The notes: generated from the sequence alone by a model not told the origin. A stretch of DNA of 64,000 nucleotides from Calothrix sp. NIES-2100 (GCF_002368195.1 NZ_AP018178.1:6832645-6896644), one strand, 5' to 3'. Shown: positions 45,205 through 54,918, counted from the first letter of the stretch. A program made the numbers and translations.

Positions 45205-48200
45205 CAATAAAACCTCCATGATGACTGACAATATTAGCAACCTCTGAGTACATATTACCGACTTTACCTGGTTGTTGGGTAAATAAATCGTGACAACCCA
45301 CAATTACCAGTAATTCTTGAGCGCGAGAAAAAGCTACATTCACTCGTTCTGACTTTTTAGCAAATCCGACATCGCCTTTATTATTGTTGCGCACCATACT
45401 GACAATTACAACTGGGCGTTCCATACCTTGAAATCGGTCAACTGTACCAGTACGAATTTGCAAGGAAGGGAAAAGTTCTGATTGGAGACGTTCGTCAATT
45501 TTTCGCAGTTGCGCGCCATAAAATGTAATTACAGCTATTTCTTTTTTCGGTTCCCCACAAGCAACTTTTGCAGCCCAAGTATTTTCAAATTGCTGACAGA
45601 GGCGTTCAATGACATCAATTTCCTGAATATTATATAAAGACGTTCCTTCCCGCTGTTCTTGAAATTCACTTTCTTTGGGCATTTTCACCCAAATTAAATG
45701 GTGTTGTGGTTGAATAATTTCCCCGGCTAAATCATGGGCGCGTTTAATATCAGGGTGCAAAATTCCACATTCTAGTTTACCCTCATAAAATTGATTGATT
45801 GCGCCCATAATATCAGGGTGCATTCGATATTGGGTAGTTAGCATTTGTTTGATGCTTGGGTCTGCTTCTTCAAATTGACTTTTAAATAGTGATTCTTCTA
45901 AAAATTGCAATTCTTCTCTGCTACTGCCAATTTCTTGGACAACTTCTTCTAAAGTATTAGTATCTAGCATGGGTGGTAATTGGCGATGGTCACCGACCAT
46001 AACTAATTTTTTACCCTTCAAGGCTGGGATGAGTAATTCTGGTGGCGTACACTTACTGACTTCATCAATGATGACAACATCAAAGTATTGAAATTCTTCA
46101 GAAAAATCTCTTCCGGCGGCTTGTACACAAGTGATACCAACGACGTTAGAATTATCTAAATAGATTTGTCTTAAATCATTGCGATCGCGTTCTGATGGGT
46201 TACGTACTTTTTCAATCCAATCTTGGATAAATCCTTGATATTTCTGGAGATGGGTTTCATCTTCAGTTAGTTGCTGTTCTCCCAAATCAAAATGAGATTT
46301 GATGGTGCGTAAAAATTCTAAATCGTATAAGTTATGAGGGGGAGATTTGGGCTTAAACTTATCAGGTAATATTTGCCATTCTCTATCCCACCATTGACGC
46401 TGTAATAATAAAGCATCTGATGGTTGGGGTTGATTTTTTTGCGCTAATTCAGCTAGTTTGTTTTTTAGGGTATCAAGCTGTTGCTGAAAAATTGCAGTTT
46501 CTGCTTCTAACCTTGATAGTTGTTCCTGGAGAGAACATTGGATATTTGTTAAAACAGCAAAAGGTTCTATTGATGTAATTAAAGTTTCTAGCTGACTGAG
46601 GTGATTTATCCAAGTATGCACAGATTTGGAAAATTCTTGAGGATGTTCCCAAATCTTGGCTTGGGTTGTGAGATATTGGTCAGCTAAAGTTCGCAGTTGA
46701 TTGGGGACATTTGACTGTTGATTTAGTTCTTGCAAAATATTGATTGCTCTTTCTAGTTTTAGATTAGCATCTTGTCTAGCTATTTCTATCTGGTTTTGAG
46801 CATTTAATATTTGAGGTTGTGCAACTTCATTATTTTGAAGTTCATTTAATTGTGCTTGCAGATGTTGCAGTTGTTTTTCTGTTTCCGTTTTGACTTGAAA
46901 AACACACTGACGCGCATTTGCTAAGATAATTTCTATGAGTGCTTGGGTAATTCGGTTCAGAGTAGATGGGATATTATCTCCTTCCCATACAGCGCTATAA
47001 GTTTGTTGGATTCTGTGGAAAAAAATCTGCGTAGTTTCAACTAAAGTTTGGCGCTGATTGACTGGGAGATATTGATAGTTATTAAATTGTTGGTGAATTG
47101 CTTGCCATTGAGTGTAATCGCTTGTTTCTAATACTAGGGGAATTTGGCTAAAACTTTGCTGTAAAAAATAGCTAAAACTATGCTGTTTACCTTTTCTATC
47201 GGTAAAGTTACCCTCTATTTCATAAGATATGGCTTTTGTCAATAACTCCCAATCTGGTAGATTAACTATATAGTTAGCTGGCAACAGAGAGATTTTTAAA
47301 GACTTAGCCAGTATGATCAATTCTGGTGGTAATTGGAATAAATCTACTGTTAATGGTTGCGGGGTTTGGCGAGAATTAGCCAAAATTTCAGCCACGCGAT
47401 TATTTGCTGTCGATTTCCATTCTTTCACAGCATTTATTACCACATCAATTTCTTGTTTGCGGTTTTCCCAAGTTTGGATTGTTTGTTGTAGACTTTGCTG
47501 TTTAGTAAAGAATTGCTGATGATTTTTTTCTAACTGCTGTAAATTATGAGAATGCTGTTTAAAAACCTCCACTGCGGCTGCAACTTCTAACATCGCTACA
47601 GTTGCACTTTGTGCATAAATTAATGCGGTTCTAAATTCAGGAATTCCCAACTCTACAGTATCTCGTAGCCAAACGGCTAACCCAAAAGCACCACATTGAG
47701 GACGAACTAAGCCAAGTGCATCGGTTAAGCTGATGGCTTTGCTAACATTAAGTAAAAAGGTTTTAACTAAATCGTTATTTTCTGTATATGGTTTAAGATG
47801 GGGTAAGAAATTTGTGATTTCTGGGGCTTCCCAATTGACAATATTTGGAGCTATAAGGAGATTTTCTAACCCAGATATCAAAGTTTCCACCTGACTTTTT
47901 TTGGCTAAGGCTTCCTGATAAAGTGCTTCTTGGTTTTTAGCATTAACCTCTAATTTTGGTAAGCGTTGATTTACTTCCTGTTGACTTTGTTGAAATTCTG
48001 ACTCTGCTTGGAAGTAAGCATTAAATTTTTGTGCTGATGTAAGTAATTGACGATAAATTTCGACATTTTGACGGCGTTTGCTAAGATTGGTTTCGCAATC
48101 AGTCGCCGTATTTTCTAACCAAGTACCAATTACTTGGTCTTCTAAAAAAGGCTGTCCTTCTTCTCCAACTTTTTCCGCCCGTCCTTTGCGAATCGCTCGA

Positions 48201-49684
48201 ATTACTGGGTTATGAACTAAGCGGCTGAGGGCGTTATCAACTGCTAAATTCGCTTGGGAAGCTATGAGAGTACGTCCACCTCTTAAGGCGATTTGATAGC
48301 AAATTTCCGCAATTACAGTAGTTTTACCTGTACCAGGTGGCCCTTGAATTAAAACCAAATCTTCGGCTGAAAGTACGGTTTCAACTGCTGCTTTTTGACC
48401 AGGGTTAGCAGATGATAATAGTAATGCTTCGGCTTCTAGATGCACAGTTTTTTGAATCGGTCTAGCTTGGGAAGCATCGAAGAGAAAATTGCCTAAATAA
48501 GGATTTTGGGTGCGTCCATTATTTAAATCATCTAAAGCTTTTTTCTTCCGCTGAATTTGTCTAATATCACCTAATGCTTCAAAACATAAAAATCCAGTGG
48601 TGGGAAGTTGATAACGTCCGCTGGTTATATACTCAGCTAAATCCCGTTCTAGGTTGACACTAATTGTGCCGCGTTTAGGGTCAACTTCTTCAATAGAACC
48701 TAGTAGCCTACCTTCTTGCCAATTTTTTCCTGTGGGTGCATTCTCAAATAGCTTTAAATCGTCGTTTCTGGCTTTTCTTACCCGTTGCCAAAAATTTTCT
48801 CCATCCAAAGGATTTTCAGGAGAACCGTCAATGGTTGCTGAGGTGAGATCAATTTCAAAACTGATTCGCCTTTTAAAATTGTGGTTTTGACTGGTGTAAG
48901 GAACACAGAATTGACGTGCTTGGGCAATTTTTTCTTCAATCTGCAAAAATGCTTTCCAAGCTTTGAGTTGTGCTTCTGTTGGGACATAGTCACCACAAAC
49001 TGGCGCGTTAGCTATCAGTGTAAATACTGAAGAGGGAACGCCAATATGATGCTCATGGTTAGGCAAAAGCCGTAAGCGGAAAGGTACAGCATAGCCATCA
49101 GCTTGTCCCCGTGAGGGTGGGAGTAAGTAGACAGACAGTAGCTTTAAACCGTTGTCACTATTTGGTTGGACGGCAGCTTTAAATGCTAAGGTTTTTCCTA
49201 GCTTTTGGAGTCTGGTGGGTAATTTACTATCTTCTGAGTCTGTGGCGATAATCAATTCCCAAATTTCTTCTTTTGCCGCTTTACCTGCACCTTTGCGACG
49301 GATGTAAAATAGACAAGGCCTTTGTCCGACACATTCAAACATTAACTCGTGGGCGTATTCTCGGCGTTCCCCAAATTCGGGATATGCTGCCAGGGTGGAT
49401 GCGTCTTCCAGATGGCGGATGACACTATCAACTGTCGAACCTACGAACATATACCCCCAATCTTCGGAGGCTTTTTTCATCCTTGATGCAGCAACTTTGC
49501 TGGTTGCTGGTTTGCTGGCTGGTGGTTTGGCGACTTTACGAACTCGTTCCGCCTCGAATTCAGAGATGCTACTACTGGGGCTTGTGGCTGTAATGTTGAG
49601 TTGAGAGCAAATTGCTAGTAGCTTTTTGCTATCTACTTTTAATTCGCTTGATAGTTCGTAGATTCTGATTTTGGGTTTGTTCAT
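45182..49684 (-). CDS. UPF1-like SF1 helicase with IF2-type N-terminal domain
   Basis: 1500 residues. Residues 4-50 (KIRIYELSSELKVDSKKLLA and SEFEAERVRKVA) are a translation-initiation-factor-2 N-terminal (IF2_N) domain. The SF1 helicase core has a Q motif ANPGQKAAVE (427-435), Walker A GPPGTGKT (448-455), motif II VVIIDEVSK (~1203), motif III LVMVGDHRQLPPM, a QYRMHP motif, GTVDRFQGMERPVVIVSMVRN and motif VI NVAFSRAQELLVIVG (~1450). A ~600-residue coiled-coil-rich insertion separates motifs Ia and II. This is the COG1112/UPF1-Dna2 type, acting on RNA or DNA. Overlapped by the PLD-like gene, so the two are one unit. Confidence 0.88.
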   Translation of the reverse strand: MNKPKIRIYELSSELKVDSKKLLAICSQLNITATSPSSSISEFEAERVRKVAKPPASKPATSKVAASRMKKASEDWGYMFVGSTVDSVIRHLEDASTLAAYPEFGERREYAHELMFECVGQRPCLFYIRRKGAGKAAKEEIWELIIATDSEDSKLPTRLQKLGKTLAFKAAVQPNSDNGLKLLSVYLLPPSRGQADGYAVPFRLRLLPNHEHHIGVPSSVFTLIANAPVCGDYVPTEAQLKAWKAFLQIEEKIAQARQFCVPYTSQNHNFKRRISFEIDLTSATIDGSPENPLDGENFWQRVRKARNDDLKLFENAPTGKNWQEGRLLGSIEEVDPKRGTISVNLERDLAEYITSGRYQLPTTGFLCFEALGDIRQIQRKKKALDDLNNGRTQNPYLGNFLFDASQARPIQKTVHLEAEALLLSSANPGQKAAVETVLSAEDLVLIQGPPGTGKTTVIAEICYQIALRGGRTLIASQANLAVDNALSRLVHNPVIRAIRKGRAEKVGEEGQPFLEDQVIGTWLENTATDCETNLSKRRQNVEIYRQLLTSAQKFNAYFQAESEFQQSQQEVNQRLPKLEVNAKNQEALYQEALAKKSQVETLISGLENLLIAPNIVNWEAPEITNFLPHLKPYTENNDLVKTFLLNVSKAISLTDALGLVRPQCGAFGLAVWLRDTVELGIPEFRTALIYAQSATVAMLEVAAAVEVFKQHSHNLQQLEKNHQQFFTKQQSLQQTIQTWENRKQEIDVVINAVKEWKSTANNRVAEILANSRQTPQPLTVDLFQLPPELIILAKSLKISLLPANYIVNLPDWELLTKAISYEIEGNFTDRKGKQHSFSYFLQQSFSQIPLVLETSDYTQWQAIHQQFNNYQYLPVNQRQTLVETTQIFFHRIQQTYSAVWEGDNIPSTLNRITQALIEIILANARQCVFQVKTETEKQLQHLQAQLNELQNNEVAQPQILNAQNQIEIARQDANLKLERAINILQELNQQSNVPNQLRTLADQYLTTQAKIWEHPQEFSKSVHTWINHLSQLETLITSIEPFAVLTNIQCSLQEQLSRLEAETAIFQQQLDTLKNKLAELAQKNQPQPSDALLLQRQWWDREWQILPDKFKPKSPPHNLYDLEFLRTIKSHFDLGEQQLTEDETHLQKYQGFIQDWIEKVRNPSERDRNDLRQIYLDNSNVVGITCVQAAGRDFSEEFQYFDVVIIDEVSKCTPPELLIPALKGKKLVMVGDHRQLPPMLDTNTLEEVVQEIGSSREELQFLEESLFKSQFEEADPSIKQMLTTQYRMHPDIMGAINQFYEGKLECGILHPDIKRAHDLAGEIIQPQHHLIWVKMPKESEFQEQREGTSLYNIQEIDVIERLCQQFENTWAAKVACGEPKKEIAVITFYGAQLRKIDERLQSELFPSLQIRTGTVDRFQGMERPVVIVSMVRNNNKGDVGFAKKSERVNVAFSRAQELLVIVGCHDLFTQQPGKVGNMYSEVANIVSHHGGFIDVSRIFS

Positions 49685-49761
49685 CCAGCAACTTGGGTTA
49701 CTTGCGCGTAAGTCCTAATTATAAAATTCTCACGCAAAGGCGCAAAGGCGCAAAGCAAGAT

Positions 49762-50673
49762 TTAGAGTTGATATTGTCGGTAGACTTCGCTAGCAGCGCG
49801 ATGTAGTAGTGAGTGTCGCCAGACGAGGGAGTTTAAGTCATCGGCGTAACCGCCACCTATAACGCAGGCGACTGGGTAACCGGCGCTGACACAGGTGCTA
49901 AGAACTTGCATTTCGCGACGGAAAATGCCAGTGTCGGTTAATGCTAATTTTCCCAGGCGATCGCCTACATGGGGATCTACTCCGGCATCATAAAAAACTA
50001 TATCTGGTTTTAGTTGAGATAATAAATCGGGTAGGTAGTTGGCTAAGGTTTGCAAATAGGCATCATCTTCCATTCCTACTGGTAGGGGAACATCCAAATC
50101 ACTGTTCTGCTTTGTACCGGGAAAATTGACTTCGCAATGCATCGAAAAGGTAAATACGCTGTCGTCGTCTTGGAAAATAAACGCTGTACCATCGCCTTGG
50201 TGGACATCTAAATCCACAATTAAGATTTTTTGCACAAGTCCGAATTTTTGTAACACGCGAGATGCAACTGCTAAATCGTTGAAAATACAAAAACCAGATC
50301 CATAACTAGGAAAGGCATGGTGCGTTCCACCCGCAGTATTGCAAGCTAAACCTTGAGTTAGTGCTAGTTGGGCAGTGAGTATTGTACCACCAACCGCTAC
50401 ACAGGTACGATTCGCCAGGGCTGGACTCCAAGGTAACCCGATGCGTCGTTGTGCTTTCGCATCCAAGGTTCCCTGACAGTAAGCTTGAACGTAGTCGCTA
50501 GTGTGAACCAACTCTATCAATTCTGGAGCCGGAGATTGAGGAGTATGACATTGTTCCACCACCCCATCAGCTAACAGCAATTCGTATAATTTTTGGAACT
50601 TCGACATCGGGAAGCGATGTCCTGGAGGTAGCGGCGCAATGTAATCTGGGTGATAAATAATTGGTAAGTCCAT
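49762..50673 (-). CDS. Histone-deacetylase-family (acetoin utilisation/amidohydrolase type) protein
   Basis: 303 residues from the ATG at 50673. An upstream TTG two codons earlier lies within the heptamer repeat. Class II-like deacetylase features are YHPDYIAPLPPGHRFPMSK, TAGGTHHAFPSYGSGFCIFND (paired His), ILIVDLDVHQGDGTAFIF (zinc Asp/His), DIVFYDAGVDPHVGDRLG and VACVIGGGYADD. All metal ligands present. The substrate in bacteria may be acetylated polyamines or proteins; not resolvable here. Confidence 0.9.
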   Translation of the reverse strand: MDLPIIYHPDYIAPLPPGHRFPMSKFQKLYELLLADGVVEQCHTPQSPAPELIELVHTSDYVQAYCQGTLDAKAQRRIGLPWSPALANRTCVAVGGTILTAQLALTQGLACNTAGGTHHAFPSYGSGFCIFNDLAVASRVLQKFGLVQKILIVDLDVHQGDGTAFIFQDDDSVFTFSMHCEVNFPGTKQNSDLDVPLPVGMEDDAYLQTLANYLPDLLSQLKPDIVFYDAGVDPHVGDRLGKLALTDTGIFRREMQVLSTCVSAGYPVACVIGGGYADDLNSLVWRHSLLHRAASEVYRQYQL

Positions 50674-50694
50674 AGTCAATAGTCAATAGTCATT
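50671..50694. repeat. Heptamer repeat at a start codon
   Basis: ATAGTCA is repeated three times. The first copy contains the start codon of the deacetylase-family gene (minus strand), so the leader consists of repeat. Confidence 0.75.
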
Positions 50695-50827
50695 TGATTA
50701 TTTCCCCGCGTCACCGCGTCACTTCGTCCCTGTGTCTCCTCATCCCCGCGATATCTTCGATAAATGTTTACACTAAAAGTGACAAAGAAAACATAGCCAT
50801 CAAGTCCCAGTGCTTGTTTTGTAGTCT

Positions 50828-51349
50828 ATGATGCAAGTAAAAACCCTGTGGCAATCAGGTAGTGGCAATCCTGATAATCCGCAAAACCTAGCTACCATTC
50901 GTCAATGGTGGGAAAGCCTTAATAGTAAACAAGTTACATGGCAACACAGAATAATTACTGAAAATAAAGAAGTTGAGCAACTCGACTGGGAAGCAAAACG
51001 GTTTGATGAAAATTTTGCGATCGCAAATCCAGAAATTCGTGGTATTACTCTCTATTGGCGGAAACCTGATTCCCCTGAGGAACGGAACACTACGCCCTAC
51101 AAACTAATACTTGATAGTCTCCGCCAATATTTATATATTTTCCCCCAGTCACAAAAAGAACTAGTTATCAGAGTAGGTTTAGAGACAATTACCTATCAAA
51201 CAATTTCGCTCACAAATCCCCAATATTTATATAATCCATCTGCTGAAAACTACATCCTCACTTTACAGGATGCGACGCAACAGTTGGAGGTAAAAGTTAC
51301 TATGAGTCCAGAAAATCTTAAACAGTTACTTCGGCAACTTACAAGGTAA
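50828..51349 (+). CDS. Conserved cyanobacterial hypothetical protein
   Basis: 173 residues; ATG at 50828, or 50831. It has a helical N-terminus (NLATIRQWWESLNSKQVTWQHRI) followed by a largely beta part (IRGITLYWRKPDSPEE, LVIRVGLETITYQTISL, YILTLQDATQQLEVKVTMSP). No membrane segment, signal or catalytic motif. I do not recognise a family. It is divergent from the deacetylase gene and 66 bases ahead of the mscS-like gene. Confidence 0.7.
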   Translation: MMQVKTLWQSGSGNPDNPQNLATIRQWWESLNSKQVTWQHRIITENKEVEQLDWEAKRFDENFAIANPEIRGITLYWRKPDSPEERNTTPYKLILDSLRQYLYIFPQSQKELVIRVGLETITYQTISLTNPQYLYNPSAENYILTLQDATQQLEVKVTMSPENLKQLLRQLTR

Positions 51350-51415
51350 AATTTACCAGGAGTGAGTTACCCTCACTCAGTACCCTAATCTTAAATATCT
51401 AATTTAAACTTGATC

Positions 51416-52441
51416 ATGATGGATTGGATTCTGCCGATTGTATTTATTCTAGCTGGCTTACTATCTGGAATAATTGCGGAAAAATTTCTTTTCAAGAAGT
51501 TGAAAATATTTGTTATCAAGACAAAACTTCCTGGAAGTGAAATTATATTTTCCTCCCTGCATCGCATGACCTTTATTTGGTTTGTGCTTGCAGGATTTTT
51601 GGCAGCAATTCTGAGTGCGCCAATCAAGCCAGATGTTGCTAACTTACTGCAAAAAATCGTTACGATAATTGTACTATACTCAGTGACGCTAGTTTTGGGG
51701 CGATTGACTGCTGGTTTTGTGAATTTATTCACCCACAGAACCGAAGGTGTTTCAGCATCACTAGTGTCTAATATCGCAAAGGTTTCTGTCTTAGTTCTAG
51801 GGTCATTAATTTTATTACAAACAGTAGGTGTAGAAATTACACCAATAGTCACAACATTAGGTATTAGTGGTTTGGCAGTTGGTTTAGCACTCAAAGATAC
51901 TTTAGAAAATTTGTTTTCTGGTTTTTATTTATTGATTTCCAAGCAAGTCAGAACCGGAGATTATGTAAAACTAGAAGATAGCCATGAAGGATATGTAATA
52001 GATATTTCTTGGCGAAATACAACGATTAGAGAGCTTTCTAATAACGTCATAATTGTACCCAATATTAAATTAGGCTCGGCAATTTTTATTAATTATCATT
52101 TGCCAGTCAAAGAAATTACATTAACACTTAATGTTGGTGTTGATTATGATAGCGATTTAGAACATGTAGAAAAAGTCACTGTTCAAGTGGCTAAAGAAGT
52201 GATGCAAGAAATAGCACCAGACTTAATCGCCAATGAACCTTACATCAGGTTTAACAAATTTAGTGATTTCAGTATAGATTTTACTTTATATATGCGCGTC
52301 AATGAGTTTTTTGACCAGCGCATTGGCAAACATTTATTTATTAAGAAGTTGCACAAGCGCTATCAAGAAGAAGGAATTAAAATACCTTTTCCAACTAGAG
52401 AATTATATATGCAAGAAAATTCTGCAAGAATCGAACGCTAA
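51416..52441 (+). CDS. MscS-family mechanosensitive ion channel
   Basis: 341 residues from the ATG at 51416; 51419 is equally possible. Four membrane helices, the last being the MscS pore-helix region with VTTLGISGLAVGLALKDTLENLFSG. The beta domain follows with VRTGDYVKLEDSHEGYVIDISWRNTTIREL and NNVIIVPNIKLGSAIFINY, and a C-terminal alpha/beta domain ends in IPFPTRELYMQE. Function: pressure-relief channel in the cytoplasmic membrane. The stop codon lies inside a direct repeat flanking a MITE-like element. Confidence 0.92.
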   Translation: MMDWILPIVFILAGLLSGIIAEKFLFKKLKIFVIKTKLPGSEIIFSSLHRMTFIWFVLAGFLAAILSAPIKPDVANLLQKIVTIIVLYSVTLVLGRLTAGFVNLFTHRTEGVSASLVSNIAKVSVLVLGSLILLQTVGVEITPIVTTLGISGLAVGLALKDTLENLFSGFYLLISKQVRTGDYVKLEDSHEGYVIDISWRNTTIRELSNNVIIVPNIKLGSAIFINYHLPVKEITLTLNVGVDYDSDLEHVEKVTVQVAKEVMQEIAPDLIANEPYIRFNKFSDFSIDFTLYMRVNEFFDQRIGKHLFIKKLHKRYQEEGIKIPFPTRELYMQENSARIER

Positions 52442-52445
52442 AAAT

Positions 52446-52595
52446 ACGTGAGTTCGACAAATCTAAAGAACTCCTCTCCAAACCTCTCCCCGCAACGGGG
52501 AGAGGCTTAAAAACCTTGTTATTGCTTACCAAGTTGTAGATTTTTTGCCCTTTCCTTTGTAGGGAAGGGGTTTGGGTGAGGTTCCGTCGAACTCA
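52446..52595. mobile_element. MITE-like element with terminal inverted repeats
   Basis: 150 bases. The left end (from 52447) reads CGTGAGTTCGAC and the right end (to 52597) GTCGAACTCACG, a perfect 12-bp inverted repeat. Flanking it are identical 10-mers CGCTAAAAAT (52436-52445 and 52596-52605), which look like a target-site duplication. Inside is a CCTCTCCCC/GGGGAGAGG hairpin (52483-52505). No coding capacity. The left 10-mer holds the mscS stop codon, so the insertion occurred at the very end of that gene. Confidence 0.72.
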
Positions 52596-52654
52596 CGCTA
52601 AAAATGTTAAAAAAATGATTTGGTTTTGTGGATTGTCGTCACGTCAATAGTTAA

Positions 52655-52673
52655 GGGCGGGGAAACCCCACCC
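52655..52673. repeat. GC-rich palindrome, GGGCGGG family
   Basis: GGGCGGGG, loop AAA, CCCCACCC, followed by CCTAAAG. Same family as 23630-23648 and 33202-33221. Lies between the MITE-like element and the SLH gene end. Confidence 0.6.
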
Positions 52674-52735
52674 CTAAAGAACGAAATTCTTTGTGTGTAC
52701 ACAATAGCCGCATCAAAGAGGAGTTCGTTTAATTA

Positions 52736-54454
52736 TTATTTTCTACCTGGAGTTCGTCCCCCTTCATCGTTGCTACCACCGTGAGGATGAGAATTACCGG
52801 GGTCGCATCCTTCCGCACCATTACCTATTCCTTGGTTACAATGACGGCGTGGTTTTTTATTTTCTACCTCAATTTCACCCTGGTCGAGAACTTCAGAACG
52901 CTGGATTTTTTCTACAGCATACTTAGAGGATATATCTGCCACTTCACCAGTACTGACTAATGATTTGTATATCAAAGCAGTAACTTCAGCTCTGGTTGCT
53001 ACTTTATCAGCATTTAGGGTTTGGACATCAGGATAATTGACGACAATACCCCGTTGTGTGAGTGCTGCGATCGCACTGCGCACATCGCTACGAATTGAAG
53101 TAATATCGGTGTAGGCTGCTAAAATCGTTTCGGTAGAACCGCTAAATGTGTAGTTTAGCCCTCTAGCGATGGTTAGCAAAACTTCTAGGCGAGAAAGACT
53201 TTGCGCCGGATTGAATTGACTACCGGAAACAGCTAAAAAGCCTGTGGAATAAGCTTCGCGGATAGCATTATAAGCCCAGTGCTTGGTAGAAACATCCCTA
53301 AAACTGATGGGATTGCGAACTTGTACCTTGTCAAAAGCCTGACTCAGCATCGCCGCAAATTGGGCGCGAGTCAATTGTTCATCTGGACGGAAACTACCAT
53401 CGGGAAAACCTTGGATAATTTGTAAGGCTGCTAATTCTGCAATAAAATCTTTAGCCCAGTGGTTTTCTGATACATCGTCAAACTTGATTGGAACACTACT
53501 ATCTACACCAAACTTTCGATACATCATCATCATCTGGCTGACATTGTAGACAGAACTACTGTCATCGCTAACCTGAATTAAATCTACCAATTCACCAGGC
53601 CTAGCCTTCAAAGCGGAAGCCAAATTATAGCTAAAAGCATTTATTGATTGGCGCACCAAAGTATACTCACCTTGACTAAAAGAAGTAGGATAAACGCTGG
53701 TGGCTGGAACTGCTGACCAACCCTGAACTTGGAATTGGCTAACATTGAGGGACTGGGAACTACTTAGGAAACTAACACGTTCGTCGCTAACTTGGGTGAA
53801 GTAGTCGTAAGTGGTAGTACCTGCGTCAATTTTGCCGTCGGAGTTCGCATCAACACCATACACAGTGCGCACAACTTGATATTCACTGGGGTTCTCAGAC
53901 AAGATTAAGTTGACTGCGGTGTTTGCTGTCAAACATTCAAATTCGCTGTAGCCAATAAAGCGGTTTTGAGTATCATACAACCGCACGACCACGCGATCGC
54001 CTGCTCTTAAGCCCTTCACAAATTTGGCTTTTTGTTTAATCTTGTACTTGTAATCGCCTAAAAACCTTTCTTTTAAATAACCTTTGCCACGTTTACCCTT
54101 AACAGAAACGCGGGTAATTACTTCCGAAAAATTGCCAGCAGGTTGCAAAATAGCAAGAGTAAAATTAGTTGCTTTACCCTTTACGGAATTACTACTACTA
54201 GTTACCTGGTTGCGACGTTCTGTGGTCAAAGTTCGTCGCCGAATAGTTCTGTTACTGGTCGTTTCTACTTCTTCGCGAGTGGATTCATTAGCTAAAAGTT
54301 GTTGACTCGGGGAATTTCCGATTGTTGGTGCAACGTTGGTAGAAGACCCTGAAGCCTTGTAGGCATAAGCTGTTGGCGAAAACATTGCTATAAAGGTAGC
54401 AGCCACAACAACCTTGCTGAAGTAAGCTAAGTAACTCTGATTTATATGTTTCAT
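52736..54454 (-). CDS. SLH-domain surface protein
   Basis: 572 residues with a signal peptide (AYFSKVVVAATFIAMFSPTAYAYK). A Ser/Arg-rich stretch is followed by a beta-rich domain at ~95-200. Three SLH repeats occupy ~315-490, each with an FxDVxxxHWA-like start (FDDVSENHWAKDFIAELAAL, FRDVSTKHWAYNAIREAYST, and a divergent third). The C-terminal tail reads CNQGIGNGAEGCDPGNSHPHGG and is Gly/Asn/Asp-rich, a motif I associate with cyanobacterial exported proteins. Likely anchored to the pyruvylated wall polysaccharide that CsaB would make. Confidence 0.85.
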   Translation of the reverse strand: MKHINQSYLAYFSKVVVAATFIAMFSPTAYAYKASGSSTNVAPTIGNSPSQQLLANESTREEVETTSNRTIRRRTLTTERRNQVTSSSNSVKGKATNFTLAILQPAGNFSEVITRVSVKGKRGKGYLKERFLGDYKYKIKQKAKFVKGLRAGDRVVVRLYDTQNRFIGYSEFECLTANTAVNLILSENPSEYQVVRTVYGVDANSDGKIDAGTTTYDYFTQVSDERVSFLSSSQSLNVSQFQVQGWSAVPATSVYPTSFSQGEYTLVRQSINAFSYNLASALKARPGELVDLIQVSDDSSSVYNVSQMMMMYRKFGVDSSVPIKFDDVSENHWAKDFIAELAALQIIQGFPDGSFRPDEQLTRAQFAAMLSQAFDKVQVRNPISFRDVSTKHWAYNAIREAYSTGFLAVSGSQFNPAQSLSRLEVLLTIARGLNYTFSGSTETILAAYTDITSIRSDVRSAIAALTQRGIVVNYPDVQTLNADKVATRAEVTALIYKSLVSTGEVADISSKYAVEKIQRSEVLDQGEIEVENKKPRRHCNQGIGNGAEGCDPGNSHPHGGSNDEGGRTPGRK

Positions 54455-54597
54455 CTCAGTCCATACCGATGGGCTATTAGGTCAAGGGAAATTTATCTTC
54501 CCTTGGACTATTAATCCCGTAATTTTGATGAAACTAACATCGATAATTTATACTCTTGTGGATAAAAACCACACTTCTTGTAAAGTAATATTACTGC

Positions 54598-54918
54598 TTA
54601 CTCTAGAGCAAAACTTCTGACTTCATCCACGCTTAAGCTAAGTGTGTTGGCAACCTGCTCCAAACTTAAGCCCAACTCCAATAATTTAGGTATTGCATCC
54701 AGTCGCGCTTGTTCGGCGGCTTGTCTTGCTTGTTCCGTTTCTTTGTGACTCAAGAGTGTTTTCTCGGTTGGGGGATGATAAAATCGCAATTCTCTCAGGT
54801 CTAAACCTGATACACCATAAATTAAATAATCCCGTGCTGGGTCGCTCTCTGCCATCGGTTTACCGTCAGAGTCTGGGTAGACAATCTCGGTCTTGAGTTG
54901 GTTGGAAGCAAGGGTCAT
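54598..54918 (-). pseudogene. Uma2-family remnant lacking the nuclease core
   Basis: 106 residues from the ATG at 54918 (MTLASNQLKTEIVYPDSDGKP). The first ~28 residues look like the start of cyanobacterial Uma2 endonucleases (YPDSDGKPMAES), then the sequence jumps to the usual C-terminal part (DYLIYGVSGLDLRELRFYHP, then EQARQAAEQARLDAIPKLLELGLSLEQVANTL). The PD-(D/E)XK core of about 130 residues that normally lies between is missing, with the frame kept. A deletion derivative, probably without nuclease activity. Confidence 0.65.
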
